Shown one piece after another: positions 54,125 through 64,000 of a stretch of 64,000 nt of DNA (position 1 is its first letter; every line of letters begins with the position of its first letter). Position numbers and translations under genes: made by a program. The stretch covers positions 68,701,467 to 68,765,466 of the forward strand of contig NC_045441.1 in the NCBI RefSeq assembly GCF_002776525.5. Direction: 5' to 3'. Source of the DNA: Piliocolobus tephrosceles. Lineage: Eukaryota; Chordata; Mammalia; Primates; Cercopithecidae. The notes under the pieces are model-generated. The model ran no database searches, had not been told where the DNA came from, and saw only the letters and a program-made list of their open reading frames with translations.

Positions 54125-55560
54125 CTTTTGTTTTTATTTTTAATTTTTATGGGTACATAGTAGATGTATATATTTATGGGGTACACGAGAGACTTTTATA
54201 CAGTCATGTAATGTGTAATAATCACATCAGTGTAAATGGGATATCCATCACCTCAAGTTTGTATCCTTTCTTTGTGTTATAAACAATCCAATTATATTAT
54301 TTTAGTTATTTTTAAGTGCATGATAAATTGCTGACTGTACTCTGTTGTGCTATCAAATACTAGATCTTATTCATGCTATCAAACTATATTTTTATACTCC
54401 TAACCATCCCTGCCTACCCACCTCCCCCATTACCTTCCCCAGTTTCTGGTAAGCATCATTCTACTCTCTGTCTCCGTAAGTTTAATTGTTTTGAATTTTA
54501 GGTCCCACAAATAAGTGAGAACATGCAAAGTTTATCTTTCTGTGCCTGGCTTATTTCACTTAACATAATGACCTCCAGTTCCATCCACGCTGTTGCAAAT
54601 GATGGGATCTCATTCGTTAAGACAGAATAGTACTCCATTGTGTACATGTGCCACATTTTATTCATTCATTCATTTGTTAATGGAGACTTAGGTTGCTTCT
54701 TAATCTTGGCTCTTATGAATAGTGTTGCAATAATAAACATAGGAGTGGTTATTCTGCTTAAACTGTTCTCCATAGTGGTTATATTAATTTACATTCCTAC
54801 CAACAGTATACAAAGGTTCCTTTTTCTCCACCTTGTCATCTTTATTCATTGTCGACTGTCTTTTGGATAAAAGCCATTTTAACTAGGGTGAGATGACATC
54901 TCATTGTAGTTTTGATTTGCATTTCTCTGATGCTCGATGATGCTGATCACATTTTCATACACCTGTTTGCCAATAGCTTTGGCTATTTTGGGTCTATTGT
55001 GGTCCCATATACATTTTAGGATTATTTTTTCTATGTTTTAAGAATGCATTGGTATTTTGATGGGGATTGCATTGAATCTATAAATTGTTTGTGGTAGTAT
55101 GGACATTTTAACAGTATTTATTCTTCTAATCCATGGAATATCTTTCCCCTTTTTTGGTGTTCTCTTTGTTTTTGTTCATCAGTGTTTTATAGTTTTCAAT
55201 ATAGAAAACTTTCACTTTTTTGGTTAAGTTTATTTCTAGGTATTTTATTTATAGTATTGTAAATAATAGCTATCTTAATTTCTACTTCAGATTGTTCACT
55301 GTTGGCATATAGAAATACTACTGATTTTTATGTTAATTTTTGTATTCTGCAACATTACTGAATTTGTTTAACAGTTCTAATAGTATTTTTTTAATGGAGT
55401 CTTTAGGGTTTTTTTAAAATATAAGATCATATCTGCAAAAAAAGATAATTTGACTTCTTTCTAATTTGAAGGCCCTTTCTTTCTCTTGTCGGAATCCTCT
55501 AGTTAGGACTTCTTTAATTCTTTATCTTGCAAGTTTTTTGCTTGCCTAAGCCTTTATTAA
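54125..55560 (-). repeat. Older L1 (L1MA-type) LINE, deleted internally
   Basis: TTTTTATGGGTACATAGTAG at the left and ORF2-derived phrases (GGTGAGATGACATCTCATTG, CTGATGCTCGATGATGCTG) on the minus strand. About 54965-54985 jumps between non-adjacent L1 parts (GTTTGCCAATAGCTTTGG). The frames are broken. Confidence 0.8.
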
Positions 55561-55689
55561 TTTAAAATGTATTGAAACATGTCTTTATTATTTTATATTT
55601 GTCTACTTTTCCCTGTAGTTTTATCAAATTTTTCTTTCTATGCTTGAGGCCATTAAATTGGGTGCATACAAGTTTATAGTATGCTAACT

Positions 55690-55950
55690 AAGCCTCTTAG
55701 ACAGCATAGCATAGTGGTTAAGTTCAAGGACCCTAGAATCAGATTGCTTTCTGGATTGAATCCAGTCTTCTCTCCTTGTTAACTGTGTGACTGAGCAAAT
55801 TGCTTAAGCTTTCTTCATCCATTGCCTTGCTTGAAAAGATAGAAAGGTAAATAGAAACAATACCTACCTAATAAAACTGAAATGAGAATGAAATAAGTTA
55901 ATACTTACAAGCCTGCTTGTATGCCTACAACAATGGTTGGCATGCATTTA
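55690..55950 (+). repeat. MIR SINE
   Basis: GCATAGTGGTTAAGTTCAAG, ATCAGATTGCTTTCTGGATT and GTGTGACTGAGCAAATTGC are MIR landmarks. Confidence 0.8.
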
Positions 55951-57199
55951 ACATTATATAAGCTGTTTCTAAATAAAAGCTCTTTATTCTTAATAATACT
56001 TTTGCTTACAGGTTATTTCGATTGATATTGCTATAGCTATCCTGTTTTTTAAATAAAATATTTTTCTAGTTAATCTTTTTCTACTATACTTGCAAACTAT
56101 CTTAGGTTTTATGTGTACCACTTAAATTCAATTTCAACCTGAAATTCCTTTGTAAATACTAGGGTGGAAAGATATAATACCTATCCTCACCAATCATAAA
56201 AGTCACAGCTAATATTCCTATAACAAAAGACAGGTTAATGAGAGAATATCATAATAACTTTATTTAATCACAAGAGGCTTCAGAAATGAAGACCCAAGGA
56301 AACTATCTCTTTTTATACTTAGGTTCCATGAAAAATGAACAGCCACGTAGAAATGTAACTGGATAAGTGTTTCACTTAATATAAAAGGATACAATCTAAT
56401 GGTAACTGAAGGGGGAAACTCACAAGTCCTATCTGTTCTGATTCTTAAGCTCTCTGTGTAGCATTTCTTCCAAGTATTGGACGGTACTCCTCTGAAATGA
56501 GAATCAAGGGAGAAATGAGAAGTGTGAGTGACCCTTCTGGGTTTTATGGTTTGTGTGTGGGGAGAAGAGTTCTAGTTTACTTTGAAGAAAAGGAACTCTG
56601 GTTTCTATGAATTGCTTAGGTGAATGAAGATGGGCTGGAGACAGGAGGTTGGGAGAAGGTCAGAGAGACCTTCCTTCTGAGGTCCTTCCAAAGCCTTTCT
56701 GTTCAGTGTGCTTAGCACACCAACACACCTTACTTTGGGTTATTGTGTTCTGAGCATTCTATATTTCAACTGAAAATAATTAAATTATTGTGGTTAAAAG
56801 TACGTTTTGACTTATTTGCAACATTTTGTTTTGTGTTGCCTTTCTTTTGATATTTCTTTCTCATTTCTTTATTTTGGATTGATAGAGTTGTTACATTTGT
56901 TTGATTCTCGGTTCATCTTTTTTCTTTAACTGACTTTTGGTTATTACCCTTGAAATTCTCATAACTAAGAAACTAAATTAAATTACTGCTATCTTCATTT
57001 CAAAAATATGACTCACCAGTTTAACTCAACCCTCTTCTAAGTTGCATGCTATTGTTGTAAAGTAATTTATACCCTAAATTAGAAATTATTGCTATTACTT
57101 TATACAGACAATATTTGCTTAAATTTAGTTAAGTGTTGTCCAATTTTTTCACCATTATTTCCTGACCCTTGACTTTTTGGAATTACTTATCTTCCTCCT
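55951..57199. other. Intergenic, nothing recognised
   Basis: No recognised gene or repeat. The C/T-rich stretch at 56640-56720 is unassigned. Confidence 0.5.
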
Positions 57200-57210
57200 T
57201 AAGTATACAC

Positions 57211-60200
57211 TTTTTTTTTTTTTTTAATTAAGTTCTAGGGTACATGTGCCCAAGGTGCAGGTTTGTTACATATGTATACTTGTACCATGTTGGTGTGCTG
57301 CACCCATCAACTTGTCGGCACCCATCAACTCGTCATTTACATCAGGTATAACTCCCAATGCAATCCCTCCCCACTACCCCCTCCCCATAATAGGCCCTGG
57401 TGTGTGATGTTCCCCTGCCCAAGTCCAAGTGATTTCATTGTTCATTTGCCACCTATGAGTGAGAACATGCAGTATTTGGTTTTCTGTTCTTGCAATAGTT
57501 TGCTGAGAAAGATGGTTTCCAGCTGCATCCATGTCCCTACAAAGGACACAAACTCATCCTTTTTTATGGCTGCATAGTATTCCATGGTGTATATGTGCCA
57601 CATTTTCTTAATCCAGTCTGTCACTGATGGACATTTGGGGGGGATTCCAAGTCTTTGCTATTGTGAATAGTGCCACAATGAACATACATGTGCATGGGTC
57701 TTTATAGCAGCATGATTTATAATCTTTTGGGTATATACCCAGTAATGAGATGGCTGGTTCATATGGTACTTCTAGTTCTAGCTCCTTGAGGAATTGCCAT
57801 ACTGTTTTCCATAATGGTTGAACTAGTTTACAATCCCACCAATAGTGTAAAAGTGTTTCTATTTCTCCACATCCTCTCCAGCACCTGTTGTTTCCTGATT
57901 TTTTAAAGATTGCCATTCTAACTGGTGTGAGATGGTATCTCATTATGGTTTTGATTTGCATTTCTCTGATGGCCAGTGATGATGAGCATTTTTTCATGTG
58001 TCTGTTGGCTGTATGCATGTCTTCTTTTGAGAAATGACTATTCATATCCTTTGCCCACTTTTTGATGGGGTTGTTTGCTTTTTTCTCATGAATTTGTTTG
58101 AGTTCTTTGTAGGTCCTGGATATTAGCCCTTTGTCAGATCAGTAGATTGCAAAAATTTTCTCCCATTCTGTAGGTTGCCTGTTCACTCTGATGGTAGTTT
58201 CTTTTGCTGTGCAGAAGCTCTTTAGTTTAATTAGATCCCATTTGTCAATTTTGGCTTTTGTTGCCGTTGCTTTTGGTGTTTTAGACATGAAGTCCTTGCC
58301 CATGCCTATGTCCTGAATAGTATTGCCTAGGTTTTCTTCTAGGGTTTTTATGGTTTTAGGTCTAACATGTAAGTCTCTAATCCATCTTGAATTGATTTTC
58401 ATATACGGATTAAGGAAAGGATCTAGTTTCAGCTTTCTACTTATGGCTAGCCAATTTTCCCAGCACCGTTTATTAAATAGGGAATCCTTTCCCCATTTCT
58501 TGTTTTTCTCAGGTTTGTCAAAGATCAGATGGCTGTAGATGTGTGGTATTATTTCTGAGGGCTCTGTTCTGTTCCATTGGTCTATATCTCTGTTTTGGTA
58601 TCAGTACTATGCTGTTTTAGTTACTGTAGCCTTGTAGTACAGTTTGAAGTCAGGTAGCGTGATGCCTCCAGCTTTGTTCTTTTGACTTAGGATTGTCTTG
58701 GTAATGTGGGGTCTTTTCTGGTTCCATATGAACTTTAGAGCAGTTTTTTTTCAATTCTGTGAAGAAACTCATTGGTAGCTTAATGGGGATGGCATTCAAT
58801 CTATAAATAACCTTGGGCAGTATGGCCATTTTCACGATATTGGTTCTTCCTATCAATATCATGAAGAGCATGGTATGTTCTTCCATTTGTTTGTGTCCTC
58901 TTTTATTTCACTGAGCAGTGGTTTGTAGTTCTCCTTGAAGAGGTCCTTTACATCCCTTGTAAGTTGGATTCCTAGATATTTTATTCTCTTTGAAGCAATT
59001 GTGAATGGGAGTTCATTCATGATTTGGCTCTCTGTTTGTCTGTTACTGGTGTATAAGAATGAGAATGCTTGTGATTTTTGCACATTGATTTTGTATCCTG
59101 AGACTTTGCTGAAGTTGCTTATCAGCTTAAAGAGATTTTGGGCTGAGACAATGGGGTTTTCTAAATATACAATCATGTCATCTGCAAACAGGGACAATTT
59201 GACCTCTTCTTTTCCTAACTGAATATCCTTGATTTCTTTCTCTTGCCTGATTGCCCTGGCCAGAACTTCCAACACTATGTTGAATAGGAGTGGTGAGAGA
59301 GGGCATCCTTGTCTTGTGCCAGTTTTCAAAGGGGATGCTTCCAGTTTTTGCCCATTCAGTCTGATATTGGCTGTGGGTTTGTCATAAATAGCTCTTATTA
59401 TTTTGAGATACGTTCCATCAATACCGAATTTATTGGGAGTTTTTAGCATGAAGGGCTGTTGAATTTTGTCAAAGGCCTTTTCTGCATCTATTGAGAGAAT
59501 CATGTAGTTTTTGTCTTTGGTTCTGTTTATATGTTGGATTACGTTTATTGATTTCCGTATGTTGAACCAGCCTTGCATCCCAGGGATGAAGCCCACTTGA
59601 TCATGGTGGTTAAACTTTTTGATGTGCTGCTGGATTCGGTTTGCCAGTATTTTATTGAGGATTTTTGCATCGATGTTCATCAGTGTTATTGGTCTAAAAT
59701 TCTCTTTTTTTTGTTGTGTCTCTGCCAGGCTTTGGTATCAGGATGATGTTGGCCTCATAAAATGAGTTAGGGAGGATTCCCTCTTTTTCTATTGATTGGA
59801 ATAGTTTCAGAAGGAATGGTACCAGCTCCTCCTTGTACCTCTGGTAGAATTCAGCTGTGAATCCATCTGGTCCTGGACTTTTTTTGGTTGGTAGGCTATT
59901 AATTATTGCCTCAATTTCAGGGCCTGCTATTGATCTATTCAGGGATTCAACTTCTTCCTATTTTAGTCTTGAGAGAGTATAAGTGTCCAGGAAATTATCC
60001 ATTTCTTCTAGATTTTCTAGTTTATTTGCGTAGAGGTGTTTACAGCATTCTCTGATGGTAGTTTGTATTTCTGTGGGGTCAGTGGTGATATCCCCTTTAT
60101 CATTTTTTATTGCATCTATTTGATTCTTCTTTCTTTTCTTCTTTATTAGTCTTGCTAGAGGTCTATCAATTTTGTTGATCTTTTCAAAAAACCAACTCCT

Positions 60201-60265
60201 GGATTCATTGATTTTTTGGAGGGTTTTTTGTGTCTCTATCTCCTTCAGTTCTGCTCTGATCTTAG
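57211..60265 (-). mobile_element. 5'-truncated L1 (L1PA-type), 3.05 kb
   Basis: Minus orientation, from a poly-T tail (57211-57225) to the ORF2 reverse transcriptase region. The target duplication TAAGTATACAC is at 57200-57210 and 60266-60276. ORF2 is spread over several frames (59958-60278, 58859-59680, 58650-58886, 58139-58402, 57608-58045), so it is dead. The 273-codon piece (58859-59680, minus) holds the reverse transcriptase FADD motif at its residues 165-168. No 5'UTR or ORF1. Confidence 0.96.
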
Positions 60266-60276
60266 TAAGTATACAC

Positions 60277-61603
60277 ATTTTGAAGCTCCTTTAAAGTTTA
60301 TTGATGATAACAATTTTGTTTTATCTTAAAATCTTACTATTAATCCTTACATTTGAAAATAGTTTTGCTGGATACCTAATTCTAAGTCAATGGTTCTTTA
60401 TTCCTATACACCCAAGTGATTATTCCATTGTCTACAGTTGAAAATTTCTGTTATCAGTGTAATCGTTGTTACTACCTTTTATTGTAGCTATTTTTTCCTT
60501 TCTTGTTTCATTTTCTGTAGTTTCACTTCCAGGTATCTGGATATCAGTCATTTACATGCTCTATAATTATTGTGTTTCCTGTATCTGTGGATTCATGCCA
60601 TACCTATTCACAGGTTCATTACAAAGATTAAATTAGTTAATGTCCAGTGCCATGGCACATCATAAATACTATGTATGTGTTTACCATTATTATTGAATAA
60701 TCATTACTTTTGTCTTAATCTCCTTTAATATTGCCCCACCACCCCCATTATTTGTATTCTTTCCTCTAGAATGCTCCTTAGAAATATAAAACATTTGTTC
60801 ATTCCAATCTTCATGTCAATTCACTAATCGCTCCTATTTTCTAAATCCTTGTCTCTGTGCTGCTGGGCAATTTCTTCAGACACTATCTTTCTAAGTTGTG
60901 TCTAATCTGCTGTTTAACCTATCTGTGCTGGTGGTTAGCCATTTGAATGCACATGCCCACTTTCTCCCTGACACTGTCCCCTGCATATTGATCTCTATAG
61001 AGTGCCTCTTCTAGGCTCTCTAATGGGGACAGTACAAAAGGAGTCAGCAGCAGCAAATCTAGGGTCGGGAGAGAAAGGTGTCGGGGTGTTTAGTCCCTTC
61101 TTTCTCCCTGTGTTAGCAGAACACTTGCATTTTAATAGAGTTAGCATTTGATTTGTGAAGCTCAGATTTATTCTTTGATATATGAAAGAAACAAAGGATA
61201 TTTTACTTTAACCAAGTTGAAATAGAATTCTGAAGAATCAAGACCCATTCCTAAATAAATAAATAAATTTTGTTTCTTCTAAATATTGCCATGCTCATCA
61301 TCACTGAGTATTCTATGTGAAATTGCTTCAAAAGTGGTAAAGATTAATAAATGAATTCTTTACTACTCTAAGAGAGGCTGAGCAATTCTCTTTAGATGTA
61401 GCACATCTGGTAACAGAATGGATATTGTTGGTTGAAGATGTGGAATCTGATTACAAAAAGGAAAAAAGTTTATAGATTGACAGAATGTGATCAAAAGCTT
61501 TCGGAAAAGGAAAAAATACAGAAAAAAGTGAATTTTTGAGTGAATGTGTTAATTTCCCTTACTCACATAGAGTTAGATGATAATCACAAAAAAGCATTGC
61601 AAC
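60277..61603. other. Intergenic, nothing recognised
   Basis: Unassigned sequence with no gene evidence. Confidence 0.5.
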
Positions 61604-61992
61604 TTAATATGGTTTGAATCTATATCCCCACCCAAATCTCATACTGAAATGTAATCCCCAGTGCTGAAAGTGGGGCCTGGTGGGAGGTGATTATACCATG
61701 GGGGCGGCTTCTAATGGTTTAGCACCATCACCCTAGTGCTGTTCTTATAATAGAGATCTGGTTGTTTAAAAGTGTATAGCACCTCCCTGCTTTCTGTTTT
61801 CCTCCTGCTCTGGCCATGCGAAGTGCCGGCTCTCCCTTGCCTTTCATTGTGACTGAAAGTTTCTTGAGGCCTTCCCAGAAGGTGCTATGCTTCCTGTACA
61901 GCCTGTGGAACTGGGAGCCAATTAAACCTCTTTTTTAAATAAATTATGCAGTCTCAGGTATAGCAGTAGCGATGTGAAAACAGATGAATACA
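61604..61992 (+). mobile_element. MST/MLT1-type LTR, plus
   Basis: Landmarks are TATGGTTTGAATCTATATCC, CCACCCAAATCTCATACTG, GGGGCCTGGTGGGAGGTGAT and CAATTAAACCTCTTTTTTAA. Solitary; no interior. Confidence 0.8.
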
Positions 61993-62351
61993 CTACTTTT
62001 CCACACAGTTTAATTGTTTACTTACATGTAATTACTATAATATTAATATGTATCTAAGTATGGTTGAAAGAGCAGAGAGGTTGGCTTTATAGACAGAAAG
62101 GGGTGGAGGAAAGCAGAAACAGAACAAAAAGTCATTGGTCATTTCAAATCTATTTTCCTTATAAAGGTTAAATAGAGGGACTTTCTTATATCACAGCTAA
62201 AACTGCCCTGTTTGTGGATTTGGCTATTATCTCTCACTCTCCTGATTTCTTGAAAGGTCGGATGAACAACTTGGTTTTGGCTTGGTGGAACTTCAGCATA
62301 AGAGACTAGTGTAGAAGCTCAGTCCAAACCAAATGGCCTTCTGTAATTTTA

Positions 62352-62662
62352 TTTTATTCTATTTTATTTATTTACTTTTTTAGAGATAGGATCTCCTTCT
62401 GTTGCCCAGACTAAAATGCAGTGGTGTTATCATAGCTCATTGCAGCCTCGAACTCCTGGGCTTAAGCAATCCTCTTGCCTCAGTTTCCTGATAAGCTGGG
62501 ACCACAGATAAAAGCCACAATGCCTGGCTAATTTTTTATTTTTTGTAGAGACGAGGCCTCCCTATGTTGCCTAGGCTGGTCTTGAACTCTTGGGCTCAAG
62601 CAGTCCCCCCAGCTCAGCTTCCCAAAGTGCTAGGGTTACAGGTGTGAGCCACTGCACACAAT
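62352..62662 (-). mobile_element. Alu (AluJ-like), minus orientation
   Basis: AGAGATAGGATCTCCTTCTG, CAGCCTCGAACTCCTGGGCT and GTGCTAGGGTTACAGGTGTG. The many CpG decays fit an old AluJ. Confidence 0.9.
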
Positions 62663-64000
62663 CTACCTTCCATAAATTTTGCTTAAAACGTCCTCCCTTT
62701 TTGTCACACTCTCACTGAGAGTGTGATTGAAACTTAAATCATCAATGCTGCTCTCAGTCACCATCATTTTGGGTTTTGGTCTCTGCATGTCTTGGGAAAA
62801 GCTGTCCACAACATGAAGTCATCAAGTTCTTATCCTGGTTTGCAGGTTGAATGTCTCTAGTTATTGTTAAATTCTCTGTGTAACTCACACATCAAACATG
62901 AGATTGGTCCTTGAAATTTACATCAGGTTGTCCAACTTCAATTTATAGGGATTCAGTAACAGAGCAGTTCTTGTAGGGTTGAAGCCAGATATTGGAGGAA
63001 ATATAGTCAGATATTGGATGTAGTTAGATATTGGAGGAAAATAGAATTCAGGATCCAGTCTAGTCCACAGGTAGATAACAAAAACTCAAAAACAATAAAC
63101 AAGGCTATAGTCTAATAACAGGTACACTATAGTTTTTCTTCATCAATATAATTTTTCTCTTAACAGTGTCTCCCCCACTTACACCAAAGATACAGTTAGA
63201 CTAATTTTGTTTGCAAAATAAGTCTAGTCTCATGAAAATTGGCCTAATTATTTATTTAAGTGCACCAAGAACAGTAATTGAAAACATAGCCCTTTTTGTC
63301 CAAGTTTGCTTTGCTAAACTTTTGATAAGCAATATCAGGTTGGACTTCTAAAGACCTCTTGAGGCTAGAAAGCCAAACCAATGCATACTTGAGACTTTTC
63401 CTGCAGTACCCATAGACTCATTTTATGTGCATTCTGAAATATGGCATCCCAGTCCAAAGCTTGGAAATACAGTCAATATTACCAATTATATTTTCTTATA
63501 AAGAAAGCATATTTTTATTGAATTTATAAACATATATTGCCATAAAAGAATACTCATGAATAGTTTCTGGATTTTGGAGGGATTAGATAGGAAAAAGTAA
63601 ATATTTCGATTTTTGATCACAAAGGCATACCTTAGCAAATTGCTGTAAGCTGTAGATAGCTTTTTAAAAAGTTTCTTTAAATCTGAAAAACAAAATGTTA
63701 ACCAGCAATACTTCAAATTTTAAAAGCCATAAAAAATGCATATCTTTCCTCATAATAAGTTTTTCATGTTTTCAAACTGAAACATATTTAGCTTCTCTAT
63801 ATCACATAAAAGCAAGATGCCAAAAAATGTATACTTTAAACTTAGATTCAGCAATTAATATTTCAGTTTAATTTAGAAATGACTTGGGTATTTCATGAAT
63901 ATCTATTACATATATTAGCATAACGTTAAGAGTTCAAGTTATTGAAAAAGATATGACAACTTCATTTATAAGTTTTTTCCCATTTATATTAACCTAATTT
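62663..64000. other. Intergenic, nothing recognised
   Basis: A short tandem-like stretch of AGATATTGGAGGA-type units lies at about 62985-63040. Otherwise unassigned to the window end. Confidence 0.5.

Noticed and set aside
58859..59680. 273-codon minus-strand frame as a host gene
   Set aside because: It is L1 ORF2 reverse transcriptase (FADD motif) in a truncated element with broken frames.
1..64000. CRISPR array, phage, operon or other prokaryotic system
   Set aside because: Spliced exons, Alu and L1 repeats show nuclear primate DNA. No such structure is seen.

Overview
This window is nuclear DNA of a primate. It is AT-rich, with long introns, GT-AG exons and dense Alu, L1, L2, MIR and LTR repeats. 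One multi-exon gene runs on the + strand and no other gene is recognised. I identify the gene as VWDE (von Willebrand factor D and EGF domains) from the decoded protein, which runs from the end of a VWD domain through EGF modules and a cysteine-rich middle to a long array of 32-residue EGF repeats. The window starts inside the gene, so the signal peptide and N-terminal part are missing. Twenty coding exons between 336 and 36649 splice in frame with no stop or frameshift and encode about 1,293 residues, so the locus looks intact. Three L1 3' ends share an 18-bp tandem repeat that I recall from Old World monkey L1s. A cercopithecoid source is therefore my best guess, but it is unverified. A 400-base N run (50967-51366) marks a draft assembly.

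Layout: 1-544, last part of the VWD domain; 689-1653, large exon with the VWD tail, a linker with an RRKR site and the first EGF; 3726-12410, cysteine-rich middle exons; 14565-14815, a beta-sandwich-like exon; 15752-17722, three EGF modules, one of calcium-binding type; 20336-25090, a Ser/Thr-rich linker ending in an EGF; 26000-33964, eight exons of exactly 96 bp, each one EGF with phase 1-1 borders; 36546-36649, the last clear EGF exon. The terminal exon is not certain; the best candidate starts at 38894 and adds four residues. From about 39.1 kb to the end the window is intergenic and rich in repeats: MST/MLT1/ERV-type LTRs, a Tigger-like DNA element, an L1 across the N gap, an older L1MA-type piece and a 3-kb 5'-truncated L1 carrying dead ORF2 fragments. 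In human the next gene on this side is TMEM106B, which is not reached here.

No new defence, CRISPR or other undescribed system is present. The most interesting items are a decayed extra EGF exon at about 29981-30088, a copy of the 27288-27383 exon end with a destroyed splice donor; the symmetric 96-bp exon array; the unresolved 3' end; a possible proprotein convertase site; and two L1 insertions with 5' inversions and clean target-site duplications.
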